A DNA stretch of 61,725 nt from Robinsoniella peoriensis (GTDB taxonomy: Bacteria > Bacillota > Clostridia > Lachnospirales > Lachnospiraceae): NCBI RefSeq assembly GCF_042680125.1, contig NZ_JBHTNY010000044.1, one strand, 5' to 3'. Below the pieces are notes generated by a model that did not search any database, was not told the origin of the DNA, and was given only the letters and a program-made list of their open reading frames with translations. This document shows positions 41,590 to 49,784 of this stretch, in pieces (within the stretch, counting starts at the first letter, position 1; each line of letters begins with the position of its first letter). Both the position numbers and the translations under genes were made by a program.

Positions 41590-42537
41590 ATGATCTATAA
41601 TAATGTATTGGAAGCGATCGGACATACTCCCATGGTTCGTTTAAACAGGCTGTCTCAGCCGGACAGCGCCGAGATTCTGGTGAAATACGAAGGTGTAAAC
41701 GTGGGGGGATCCGTGAAGACAAGAACCGCGTATAATATGATTGCGGAGGCAGAGAAAAAAGGAAAGCTTCACAAAGATTCGGTTATCGTTGAGCCTACCA
41801 GTGGGAATCAGGGAATTGGATTGGCTTTGGTTGGGGCTGTAAAAGGATATAAGGTAAAAATTGTGATGCCTGATTCTGTAAGTGAAGAACGCAGGAAACT
41901 GGTAACACAGTATGGGGCGGAAGTAATACTGGTTCATGATGAGGGAGACATCGGAGCCTGCATTGAAGAGTGTCTGCAGACAGCCCTGCGCATCGGAGCA
42001 GAAGATCCCAATGCCTATATTCCACAGCAATTTATTAATCCGGATAACCCGCTGGTGCATAAATACCATACAGGCGTGGAAATACTAGAACAAGTAGAAG
42101 GACCAATTCATGGTTTCTGTTCCGGAGTGGGTACGGGCGGCACACTATCCGGCATTGGAGAAGTTTTGAAACGGCAAAACCCCGATATTGTGATCTGGGC
42201 TGTTGAGCCGGAACATGCGGCAATTTTATCAGGCGGAAGCATCGGAACACATTTGCAGATGGGAATTGGGGACGGACTGATTCCGGAGAATCTGAACATG
42301 GATATCTATGAGGATATCTGTATCGTGACAGATGAAGAAGCGCTGGATGTTTCAAAACGCCTTGCCAGAGAAGAAGGGCTGCTATGCGGAATCTCAAGCG
42401 GTTCCAATGTGGCGGCAGCCATGCGCCTTGCCAAAAAGCTGGGACCCGGAAAAAGAGTGGTTACCATTCTCCCGGATACAGGGGAACGTTATTATAGCAC
42501 AGAATTATTTGAAGATGAAAATAATAAACCGCTCTGA
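41590..42537 (+). CDS. Cysteine synthase-family PLP enzyme
   Basis: A 315-residue fold-type II PLP enzyme, paralogous to the CysK at 45759. The PLP Lys is in GGSVKTRTA near residue 37 (GSVKDR in the other copy), the substrate loop is EPTSGNQGIG near 67 and the phosphate loop is GVGTGGTLSG near 175. It probably joins sulfide to O-acetylserine; the Asp-to-Thr change after the Lys and QG for TG hint at altered substrate or partner use. ATG 41590 matches the family start (MIYNNVLEAIGHTP); 41569 is possible. Confidence 0.82.
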   Translation: MIYNNVLEAIGHTPMVRLNRLSQPDSAEILVKYEGVNVGGSVKTRTAYNMIAEAEKKGKLHKDSVIVEPTSGNQGIGLALVGAVKGYKVKIVMPDSVSEERRKLVTQYGAEVILVHDEGDIGACIEECLQTALRIGAEDPNAYIPQQFINPDNPLVHKYHTGVEILEQVEGPIHGFCSGVGTGGTLSGIGEVLKRQNPDIVIWAVEPEHAAILSGGSIGTHLQMGIGDGLIPENLNMDIYEDICIVTDEEALDVSKRLAREEGLLCGISSGSNVAAAMRLAKKLGPGKRVVTILPDTGERYYSTELFEDENNKPL

Positions 42538-42605
42538 TAAGTTTTGCGGAGAATGCCTTGTAAAATAGTAGAAACCTATGCTATAATGTCAACAATTACG
42601 ACAGG

Positions 42606-42733
42606 TAGTGTGGAAGAAAGCACTTTTACACTGTTTATTTGGACATATCGTAAGCAAGCTTACAATATGTATGCTGTCAAGTGTGGGAATACTACTAACT
42701 TTGTAATGAGGCAGTTTCTGCCTGCAGAAAGGA
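42606..42733 (+). repeat. Two-hairpin leader repeat outside the eut locus
   Basis: AGTGTGGAAG pairs with CTTTTACACT, then CATATCGTAAGC-AA-GCTTACAATATG. A degenerate second unit follows: AAGTGTGGGAATACT, then AGGCAG-TTT-CTGCCT and a site-like AGAAAGG. The layout matches the eut units, including the link GTTTATTTGG. Confidence 0.6.
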
Positions 42734-42746
42734 TTTACATTCGAAG

Positions 42747-43214
42747 ATGAATAGACAAGAGTTTTTGAATACTTTGCGTTCACAATTATCAGGAGAGATC
42801 AGTTCACGGGAAGTGGAAGAGAATATCCGGTATTATGATGAATATATCAGAGACGCAGTCGAAAATGGAAAATCGGAATTCCAGATATTAAACGAGATCG
42901 GGAGTCCATTACTGATTGCACGAACAATTATTGAGACTAGTAATAAAGCTAAAGGAACAGGTTATCAGGCACAGAGTCAGGGATCTTCTTTTCAGGAGGA
43001 TGAGAATGATAACAGGCGTCCGAATGGCAGTTTTCATTCTTTTAATCTTCAGACAGGGATACCAAAGTGGCTGGTGATTACGGGAGTTGTAGTAATCTTA
43101 GTTGTATTGCTCAGCATTTTGGGATCCGCAATTGCAATTCTTTCCAGATTCTTTATTCCGATTATAGTAATCGTGCTTGTTGTGGCACTGTTTAAGAGCA
43201 GGGGCCGCCGATGA
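42747..43214 (+). CDS. DUF1700-like membrane protein
   Basis: A 155-residue protein with an N-terminal helical domain common in DUF1700 proteins (NRQEFLNTLRSQLSGEIS and EENIRYYDEYIRDAVENG), a polar linker, and two hydrophobic segments near the C terminus (about 108-150). Such proteins often pair with PadR or other regulators and affect the envelope. The start codon overlaps no site except AGAAAGG at some distance. Its stop overlaps the Rrf2 gene by 4 bp. Confidence 0.7.
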   Translation: MNRQEFLNTLRSQLSGEISSREVEENIRYYDEYIRDAVENGKSEFQILNEIGSPLLIARTIIETSNKAKGTGYQAQSQGSSFQEDENDNRRPNGSFHSFNLQTGIPKWLVITGVVVILVVLLSILGSAIAILSRFFIPIIVIVLVVALFKSRGRR

Positions 43215-43624
43215 AGATATCTACGAAAGGCATATATGCCTTAGAAATAGCAGTGGATCTGGCAATGCATTCTGATTCAGAGCATTTAGAGAGTATTAAG
43301 AATATTGCGGGCCGGAGAAATCTTTCAGAAAAATATCTGGAGCGGATAATCAGTATGCTTAAGAAAGCAAATCTGGTGAGCAGTACCCGGGGGGCAAGAG
43401 GCGGATACTGCCTGGCGAAGCCTGCCGGTGAAATTATGGTTTATGATATTCTGACTGCAGTGGAAGGAAACCTGGCGCCGGTTGAATGCCTGATTAAGTC
43501 AACCGATTGTGGAATAGATTGTGAGAAATGTCCTACAAGGCGTGTCTGGAATCAAATGTGGGAGCTGATCAAGGATGCTGCGAAAGAGACCAGATTGGAA
43601 GATCTGCTCAAAAAAGCCAGTTAG
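43211..43624 (+). CDS. Rrf2-family regulator with cysteine cluster
   Basis: A 137-residue winged-helix regulator. MKISTKGIYALEIAVDLA is the family start, and ARGGYCLAKP the wing near 60. The C-terminal part has CLIKSTDCGIDCEKC, four cysteines as in iron-sulfur-binding Rrf2 proteins such as IscR or NsrR. It could sense iron-sulfur or redox status. Translation is coupled to the DUF1700-like gene. Confidence 0.87.
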   Translation: MKISTKGIYALEIAVDLAMHSDSEHLESIKNIAGRRNLSEKYLERIISMLKKANLVSSTRGARGGYCLAKPAGEIMVYDILTAVEGNLAPVECLIKSTDCGIDCEKCPTRRVWNQMWELIKDAAKETRLEDLLKKAS

Positions 43625-43635
43625 CGTTAATACAA

Positions 43636-43670
43636 AATAGAGCTGCAGGATAAGAGCAGTTCTATTTTTT
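43636..43670 (+). terminator. Terminator between the two Rrf2 genes
   Basis: AATAGAGCTGC pairs with GCAGTTCTATT around AGGATAAGA and is followed by T7. Confidence 0.88.
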
Positions 43671-43692
43671 TAATGTTTTTTTAAATTAGGTA

Positions 43693-43721
43693 TTGACATT
43701 TACAGAATTATCCTGTATAAC
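43693..43721 (+). promoter_or_regulatory. Promoter of the CymR-like gene
   Basis: TTGACA at 43693-43698 and TATAAC at 43716-43721, 17 bp apart. GTAGGAAATA at 43751-43760 follows, close to the sites seen before metY and the first cysteine synthase. Confidence 0.85.
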
Positions 43722-43781
43722 ATAGATATATTATTTAACATATCGGTTTGGTAGGAAATAAAACAGGAAAAAGGTGATGAA

Positions 43782-44225
43782 ATGAAAATCTCAACAAAAG
43801 GAAGATATGGCCTGCGGGCGCTGGTTGATTTAGCATCGCATTCTACAAGTGAAGCTGTATCACTGGCAAGCGTAGCCAACAGGCAGAAAATATCCGTCAA
43901 TTATCTGGAACAGGTTTTTGCAACACTCCGAAAAGCCGGATTAGTAAAAAGTATCAAAGGGCCGCAGGGTGGATATATGCTTGCAATGAAGCCGGAAGAG
44001 ATGCAGGTATCTGATATATTAACAGCTTTGGAAGGCAAGTTCAGTATTATAGATGAAGTGGCGCCCAATGAGCAGCAGGATAAAGTACAAATGGCGATTA
44101 ATGAACTGGTTTGGGAGAAGATCAACCAGCAGGTAAATCATTATCTGGAAAGCACCACACTGGCTGATTTAGTAGAAGAGTATCAGAAATTAAATGGGGA
44201 AGAAGAATATATGTACTATATATAA
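43782..44225 (+). CDS. Rrf2-family regulator, CymR-like
   Basis: A 147-residue winged-helix regulator beginning MKISTKGRYGLRALVDLA with the wing GPQGGYMLA near 65. It lacks the cysteine cluster of its neighbour, as in CymR, the cysteine-metabolism repressor that works in complex with CysK. Its place between two cysteine synthase genes and next to metY supports that role. The name is an inference. Confidence 0.8.
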   Translation: MKISTKGRYGLRALVDLASHSTSEAVSLASVANRQKISVNYLEQVFATLRKAGLVKSIKGPQGGYMLAMKPEEMQVSDILTALEGKFSIIDEVAPNEQQDKVQMAINELVWEKINQQVNHYLESTTLADLVEEYQKLNGEEEYMYYI

Positions 44226-44253
44226 TAATTATAATACGTAATATTCTTTCAGA

Positions 44254-44393
44254 AATAATTCCTACTAAGTAAATAATGTTAATTGGAATACTAAGTGCAT
44301 AAAATAAGCACAGTATGAAAATAAATTTGTGGTAAAAGCCACGTGCTGCAGCATATGAAAGGCTGCACCAGCATAACTCGTTCAGACAATGAG
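44254..44393 (+). promoter_or_regulatory. Operator candidate and structured leader of metY
   Basis: ATTCCTACTAAG at 44258-44269 and ATTGGAATAC at 44282-44291 form an ATTCC/GGAAT inverted pair, similar to the ATTGGAAT core I recall for CymR-type sites. Three consecutive small hairpins follow: GTGG/CCAC (44329-44342), TGCAGC/GCTGCA (44347-44367) and CTCGTT/AATGAG (44377-44393), ending 16 bases before GAGGAG. I cannot match this leader to a known riboswitch. Confidence 0.5.
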
Positions 44394-44421
44394 AATATAG
44401 TGAAAAGTGAGGAGAAATATT

Positions 44422-45717
44422 ATGAGTGAAAAGAGAGAATTAAAATTTGAGACACTTCAATTACACGTAGGACAGGAAAATCCGGATCCGGTAACCGATG
44501 CAAGGGCAGTACCGATCTATCAGACATCTTCTTATGTTTTCAAGAACTGCGCACATGCCGCAGCACGTTTTAACCTAACAGATGCAGGTAATATCTATGG
44601 AAGGCTTACCAACACCACACAAGACATTTTCGAACAGCGTATAGCAGCGCTGGAAGGCGGAGTAGCAGCACTGGCGGTAGCTTCCGGAGCTGCAGCAATT
44701 ACATATACATTTCAGAATCTGGCACATGCTGGCGATCATATCGTAGCAGCCAAGACAATATACGGCGGAACCTATAATCTTCTGGAACATACCCTTCCGG
44801 AATACGGGATTACAGCAACATTTGTAGATCCGGATGTGGAAGGCAGTTTTGAAGCGGCAATTCAGGAAAATACCAAAGCAGTTTTTATAGAGACCATCGG
44901 CAATCCCAATGCAAGCCTGATTGATATTGAAAAGGTGGCGGCAATTGCCCATGCGCATAAAATACCATTAGTGGTTGACAGCACTTTTGCGACACCTTAC
45001 CTGGTACGCCCTATTGATTTGGGAGCAGATATCGTAGTACACTCTGCAACGAAATTTATTGGAGGACACGGAACAACCATTGGAGGGGTAATTGTTGACA
45101 GCGGAAAATTTGACTGGGAAGCATCCGGAAAGTTTCCGTCACTTACCGAACCAAACCCAAGTTACCATGGAGTAAGCTTTACGAAAGTCGTTGGTCCGGC
45201 AGCATTTGTGACTAAGATCCGTGCAATTTTATTGCGTGATACCGGAGCAACACTTTCCCCGATTCATGCATTTATCTTCTTACAGGGATTAGAGACATTA
45301 TCGCTGCGTGTAGAACGTCATGTAGAAAATGCCTTAAAGGTAGTTGATTATTTAAGCAAACATTCCCAGGTAGAAAAAGTAAATCATCCGGCGCTTTCTG
45401 ACAGCCCGTATCATGAGCTGTATCAGCGTTATTTCCCTAAGGGAGGGGCTTCGATCTTTACTTTTGAAATCAAGGGCGGATCTCAGGAAGCACAGGATTT
45501 CATAGACCATCTGGAAATTTTCTCTTTACTTGCCAATGTAGCGGATGTAAAATCATTAGTAATACATCCGGCAAGTACTACACATTCCCAGATGACAGAA
45601 GATGAACTTGCAGGTTCCGGCATTAAACCAAATACAATCCGGTTATCAATCGGTACGGAACACATTGATGATATTATTTATGATTTGGATCAGGCATTTC
45701 AGGCAATTGCTAAGTAA
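44422..45717 (+). CDS. metY: O-acetylhomoserine sulfhydrylase (MetY)
   Basis: A 431-residue fold-type I PLP enzyme of the Cys/Met metabolism family. The PLP Lys is in VVHSATKFIGGHG near residue 207, and VPIYQTSSYVF near 35, YGRLTNTT near 60 and GNPNASLIDIE near 160 are family landmarks. The length of about 430 residues with VKSLVIHPASTTH suits O-acetylhomoserine sulfhydrylase. It makes homocysteine from sulfide. Cysteine synthase activity is also possible. Confidence 0.9.
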   Translation: MSEKRELKFETLQLHVGQENPDPVTDARAVPIYQTSSYVFKNCAHAAARFNLTDAGNIYGRLTNTTQDIFEQRIAALEGGVAALAVASGAAAITYTFQNLAHAGDHIVAAKTIYGGTYNLLEHTLPEYGITATFVDPDVEGSFEAAIQENTKAVFIETIGNPNASLIDIEKVAAIAHAHKIPLVVDSTFATPYLVRPIDLGADIVVHSATKFIGGHGTTIGGVIVDSGKFDWEASGKFPSLTEPNPSYHGVSFTKVVGPAAFVTKIRAILLRDTGATLSPIHAFIFLQGLETLSLRVERHVENALKVVDYLSKHSQVEKVNHPALSDSPYHELYQRYFPKGGASIFTFEIKGGSQEAQDFIDHLEIFSLLANVADVKSLVIHPASTTHSQMTEDELAGSGIKPNTIRLSIGTEHIDDIIYDLDQAFQAIAK

Positions 45718-45758
45718 GGGAACCAGGAGCCTGACGCATTTAAGAAAGGATGTTTAAA

Positions 45759-46691
45759 ATGGCTAAAATATATGGAAGTATTACAGAATTGGTAGGAAAA
45801 ACTCCCCTTGTGGAATTAAAAAATATTGAAAGTGCTTTAGGTCTGGCGGGTAAAGTGGTAGTGAAATTAGAATACTTCAATCCGGCCGGAAGCGTAAAAG
45901 ACAGAGTGGCAAAGGCTATGGTGGAAGATGCTGAGAATAAAGGTATCTTAAAACCGGGTGCTACCATTATTGAACCAACCAGCGGAAACACCGGTATCGG
46001 GCTTGCCAGCGTAGCAGCGGCAAAAGGCTATAAAGCTATCTTTACCATGCCGGAGACGATGAGTATTGAAAGAAGAAAATTACTTCTGGGATACGGTGCG
46101 GAAATTGTGCTGACGGAAGGTGCTAAGGGAATGAAAGGCGCAATTGCAAAAGCGGAAGAACTTGCAAAAGATATTCCGAATGCCTTTATTCCCGGGCAGT
46201 TTGAAAATGCAGCCAATCCGGCAATCCACGCGGCTACAACAGGACCGGAGATCTGGGCAGATACGGAAGGTGCGGTAGATATGTTTATTGCCGGAGTTGG
46301 TACCGGCGGAACATTAAGCGGAACCGGCGTATTCTTAAAATCCAAGAAACCGGAAATAAAAGTCATTGCTGTAGAGCCTGCTGCGTCACCGGTTTTATCA
46401 AAAGGTACCGGCGGACCTCATAAAATTCAGGGGATTGGTGCCGGTTTTGTACCCAAGAACCTGAATCAGAATGTCTATGATGAAATTGTAACAGTAGAAA
46501 ATGCAGAAGCATTTGAGGCTGCAAAGCTGATTGCAAAAAAAGAAGGTATTCTGGTTGGAATTTCTTCCGGAGCAGCTCTTCATACTGCAATTGAATTTGC
46601 GAAAAAGCCGGAGAATGCAGGAAAAACCATTGTTGCGCTACTTCCGGATACCGGAGAGCGTTATCTCTCAACAGAATTATTTGAAGCATAA
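45759..46691 (+). CDS. cysK: Cysteine synthase CysK
   Basis: A 310-residue O-acetylserine sulfhydrylase. The PLP Lys is in PAGSVKDRVAKAM near 44, the substrate loop is EPTSGNTGIGLAS near 72 and the phosphate loop is GVGTGGTLSGTG near 178. The start follows AAGAAAGGA, and the gene is 41 bp after metY in what is probably the same operon. Confidence 0.94.
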   Translation: MAKIYGSITELVGKTPLVELKNIESALGLAGKVVVKLEYFNPAGSVKDRVAKAMVEDAENKGILKPGATIIEPTSGNTGIGLASVAAAKGYKAIFTMPETMSIERRKLLLGYGAEIVLTEGAKGMKGAIAKAEELAKDIPNAFIPGQFENAANPAIHAATTGPEIWADTEGAVDMFIAGVGTGGTLSGTGVFLKSKKPEIKVIAVEPAASPVLSKGTGGPHKIQGIGAGFVPKNLNQNVYDEIVTVENAEAFEAAKLIAKKEGILVGISSGAALHTAIEFAKKPENAGKTIVALLPDTGERYLSTELFEA

Positions 46692-46701
46692 GGATTATCA
46701 G

Positions 46702-46722
46702 GCGCCGGTAGTTTACCGGCGC
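46702..46722 (+). terminator. Hairpin after cysK
   Basis: GCGCCGGTA pairs with TACCGGCGC around GTT. Only a short T run (TTTCT) follows, so it may be a weak terminator. Confidence 0.6.
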
Positions 46723-46870
46723 TTTCTATATGGAAAGAATTTTTTCCGGGCATTGAAATGCAATTTCATTTTATTTTAATAACAGCTTTCTTTTATGGGA
46801 AAAATATTGTAGAATGTAAGCAAATATTGGAATAACAGCGTTGAAAATAAAAAGAGTAGGAATTGCAAAA

Positions 46871-47644
46871 ATGGAACAGATTACAGACTATAAACTATTA
46901 CTGGATACGGCGGTGCTGGCAGGACAGATCATGCTGCGAAACGGTGCGGAGATTTACCGTGTGGAAGACACCATTCACCGTATCTTAAAAGTATCCAGCT
47001 TAAAGACCACAGAAGCATACGTTACAACTACCGGTATGATTGTTACGCTGGATGATCCCCAGATCGATTCGCTGACCGTTATTCGAAGAATTGCAGACCG
47101 GGAGACAAATCTTAATAAAATTACTCTTGTAAATACCATATCCAGAAGATTTTGTGCCGGGGAAATTACCCTGAAAGAAGCATTTCATGATCTGAAACAC
47201 CTGGAATCCCGGGAATATTCCCAGAAAGTATTGGATCTTTCTACTATTGTAGTTGCATCGGCCTTTGCGCTTTTATTGGGCGGAACGGCTATGGACGCTT
47301 TAGGTGCGGCAATAGATGGTGCACTGCTGGTACTGGTGTTAAAGCTGGGAATTAAAATTGGTTTTAATCCATTTTTTAAAGATGTTGCTGCATCTGCTGT
47401 AATAGCGGTGGGTGCGATCCTTCTGTCCAGAATACCATTTACCGTTATGAATATGGACATGATCATTATTGGTACCATTATGCCCCTGGTGCCCGGAGCT
47501 GCCATTACGAATGCTATTCGGGATACGCTTCAGGGGGATTATGTTGCAGGCGGTGCAAAAGCCCTGGAGGCATTTGTAAAGGCCGTTGCAATTGTTATTG
47601 GTGTGGCATTCGGAATGATTATTATGGGAGGTGTAAAGGCATGA
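46871..47644 (+). CDS. ThrE-type exporter, N-terminal component (DUF1212)
   Basis: A 257-residue protein. A cytosolic part (about 1-110; LRNGAEIYRVEDTIHRI near 22-38) is followed by five hydrophobic segments with PLVPGAAITNAIRDTLQGD near 207-225. This half pairs with the next gene to make a ThrE-like threonine/serine exporter. ATG 46871 after GTAGGA is preferred; a TTG at 46841 is upstream of that site. Confidence 0.87.
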   Translation: MEQITDYKLLLDTAVLAGQIMLRNGAEIYRVEDTIHRILKVSSLKTTEAYVTTTGMIVTLDDPQIDSLTVIRRIADRETNLNKITLVNTISRRFCAGEITLKEAFHDLKHLESREYSQKVLDLSTIVVASAFALLLGGTAMDALGAAIDGALLVLVLKLGIKIGFNPFFKDVAASAVIAVGAILLSRIPFTVMNMDMIIIGTIMPLVPGAAITNAIRDTLQGDYVAGGAKALEAFVKAVAIVIGVAFGMIIMGGVKA

Positions 47645-48081
47645 TTGTACAGGTAGTGAGTGCATTTGTTGCAATATTAGCGTTTTCAACGGTGATACAG
47701 GTACCGAAAAAATATCTGGTGTACTGTGGACTGATCGGAGCGGCAGGGTGGCTTGTGTATCTGCTGAATGCAGACAGTAAGGGAATTGTAATGGCGAACT
47801 TTCTCGCAGCACTTGTGATCGCATTGATTTCCCATGTGTTTGCCAGAATATTTAAAGCTCCGGTAACGGTATTCTTAATCCCGGGAATTCTGGTTATAGT
47901 GCCGGGAGCCGGTATGTACCGGACGGTTTATCAGATCTTTTTAGGGGAACAGCAAAAGGCGATGAATTCACTGCTTCAGACGATTGAAATAGCAGGAATG
48001 ATCGCTTTGGCAGTATTTATTATGGACTCTGTGTTCGATATGATTCGCAATAAGAAGTGGAAAAAAATAAAGGCAGAATAG
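47641..48081 (+). CDS. ThrE-type exporter, C-terminal component (DUF3815)
   Basis: A 146-residue, four-segment membrane protein with FLIPGILVIVPGAGMYRTV near 78-96, the counterpart of the PLVPGA motif in the preceding gene. The start overlaps that gene by 4 bp (ATGA), so the two are translated together. Confidence 0.87.
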   Translation: MIVQVVSAFVAILAFSTVIQVPKKYLVYCGLIGAAGWLVYLLNADSKGIVMANFLAALVIALISHVFARIFKAPVTVFLIPGILVIVPGAGMYRTVYQIFLGEQQKAMNSLLQTIEIAGMIALAVFIMDSVFDMIRNKKWKKIKAE

Positions 48082-48117
48082 GAACCGGAACTGTTCTTTG
48101 GAGAATATTTAGACAGT

Positions 48118-48153
48118 GAAAGACCCAAGCAGGGGAGCTACTTGGGTCTTTCG
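48118..48153 (+). terminator. Hairpin after the exporter pair
   Basis: GAAAGACCCAAG pairs with CTTGGGTCTTTC around CAGGGGAGCTA. There is no long T tract, but the stem is strong. Confidence 0.65.
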
Positions 48154-48329
48154 AGGGGAGTATAAATAATTAATAAGGGGTTTGTAAAAAAAATTTTTTG
48201 AAGGGTAAATTCTTTTTACATCTCAAATTATAATATAGATTGGAAAAAAATGCAATACATATTTTTTACTATTTTTGAGATAATAAATTTTGTAATAAAA
48301 ATATTTATTATTCAGGAGGGAATGAAACT

Positions 48330-48623
48330 ATGGCAAAGAATATGAATTCTAAAAACCAGACTCAAAATAGTACGAACAACTATGAATCTAATGTAGAATC
48401 AAAGAACAAAGCAAGTAACAAAGCTAGCAATTCTTATAAGGATGCAAGCGAAAAAAACAGTGCTTACAACAGTACTAATGAATCCGAGAATTCCTATAAC
48501 TCTTACAAGAACAGCAATTCTTCTAAGAACGCTACAAGCAACAATACTTCCAAAAATGCAAGCCGCAATGCTTCTTCAGACTGTCACCACGAATCTGATG
48601 AATACAGCGATTGCAACTACTAA
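48330..48623 (+). CDS. Asn/Ser/Lys-rich low-complexity protein
   Basis: A 97-residue protein after AGGAGGGAATGAAACT. Almost the whole sequence is Asn, Ser, Lys, Glu, Thr and Tyr in quasi-repeats such as NSYNSYKNSNSSKN; the C-terminal end has SDCHHESDEYSDCNY with two Cys and two His. It has no membrane segment or signal peptide and is likely disordered. A TATAAT lies at 48229-48234 without a good -35. An inverted pair, AAAACCGG/CCGGTTTT (48623-48677), follows the stop. Function unknown; a spore or stress protein is possible but unsupported. Confidence 0.7.
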   Translation: MAKNMNSKNQTQNSTNNYESNVESKNKASNKASNSYKDASEKNSAYNSTNESENSYNSYKNSNSSKNATSNNTSKNASRNASSDCHHESDEYSDCNY

Positions 48624-48777
48624 AACCGGATATTTGACATCAGGTAGGGACAGCAAGTAAAATCAACCGGTTTTAAAGAGAGATGGAGTCTTGGCCACAA
48701 TACGGCCGGGGCTCTGTTTTTTTGCACACATTTCCAGATTTCTGCATATATTAAGTCAGGAAGGAGTGTATGTATTT

Positions 48778-49095
48778 ATGAATTTTGAGATGATTGCACC
48801 GAAACAACTGGATACGTACGTCAGGGATAAAAGCGCATTTATTATAGATCTCAGAACACCGGACGAATTCGTAGAACGTCATATAAAAGGAGCTGTAAAT
48901 ATCCCATATGAAAGTTTGGGCAATTGTTATACACTGCCCCAGGATATGATGATTATCGTATATTGTGAACGTGGTTCCATCAGTATGGCTGCAGCCAGGG
49001 AACTTGCGGAAAAAGGCTATCGTGTAAAGACAATGATCGGTGGAATCCACGCTTACCGTGGAAGATACCTGGAATCCTATCGCCATACCTTATAG
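48778..49095 (+). CDS. Rhodanese-domain protein
   Basis: A 105-residue single rhodanese domain. The active-site loop is YCERGSISM with Cys near 62, and LRTPDEFVERHIKGAVNIPY is the CH2-like region near 23-42. It would transfer sulfane sulfur. ATG 48778 lies 11 bases after AAGGAG; a GTG at 48766 is in frame but overlaps the site. Confidence 0.87.
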   Translation: MNFEMIAPKQLDTYVRDKSAFIIDLRTPDEFVERHIKGAVNIPYESLGNCYTLPQDMMIIVYCERGSISMAAARELAEKGYRVKTMIGGIHAYRGRYLESYRHTL

Positions 49096-49130
49096 TTCGT
49101 ATTTTAGAAAATATTAAGGAAGTAAAAATA

Positions 49131-49159
49131 TTGACAGGGGCAGACACTGGCATTAATAT
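49131..49159 (+). promoter_or_regulatory. Promoter of the YfcE-like gene
   Basis: TTGACA at 49131-49136 and TAATAT at 49154-49159, spacer 17 bp. Confidence 0.75.
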
Positions 49160-49192
49160 AGGAGATAGATGAAAAGAATGGAGGAAATGCAA

Positions 49193-49735
49193 ATGAAACT
49201 TATGTTTGCGTCAGATATACACGGATCATCTTTTTACTGTAAAAAGATGTTAGAGGCATACAGATTAGAAAAGGCAGGACGCCTGGTGCTTCTGGGAGAT
49301 ATTCTTTATCATGGACCAAGAAATGATTTGCCAAAGGAATATGCTCCCAAAGAGGTCATCTCCATGTTGAATCCTTTGAAAAATGAGATTTATGCAGTAA
49401 GGGGCAATTGTGAGGCAGAAGTGGATCAGATGGTTTTGGAATTCCCTGTAATGGCAGATTACTGTATTATTATGGAGGGGGATAACACAATTTATGCCAG
49501 TCATGGTCATGTCTTCCACAAAGACAATCTGCCTCCTTTGGCAGAAGGGGATATCTTTATTCATGGACATACCCATGTACCCGTTGCCCAAAAGTATAAG
49601 CATTTTACCTTATTAAACCCGGGTTCCGTGTCATTGCCAAAAGAGGGAAATGTGCCAACGTATGGAATTTTAGAAAATGGAGTATTTTCAATTAAAGATT
49701 TTGAAGGAAATACCGTGAAACAACTGGCATTATAA
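49193..49735 (+). CDS. yfcE: Metallophosphoesterase, YfcE type
   Basis: A 180-residue calcineurin-like phosphodiesterase. Metal ligands are in FASDIHGS at the N terminus, LLGDILYHG near 34, VRGNCE near 69, ASHGHVF near 105 and FIHGHTHVP near 124. The start ATG 49193 follows GGAGGA. Substrates of YfcE are cyclic and phosphodiester compounds in vitro. It shares a likely operon with the methyltransferase after 49 bp. Confidence 0.88.
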   Translation: MKLMFASDIHGSSFYCKKMLEAYRLEKAGRLVLLGDILYHGPRNDLPKEYAPKEVISMLNPLKNEIYAVRGNCEAEVDQMVLEFPVMADYCIIMEGDNTIYASHGHVFHKDNLPPLAEGDIFIHGHTHVPVAQKYKHFTLLNPGSVSLPKEGNVPTYGILENGVFSIKDFEGNTVKQLAL

Positions 49736-49784
49736 GAAAAAAGCATTATAAGAAACCTGCAAATGCAGACAGATAGGAGAAAAA

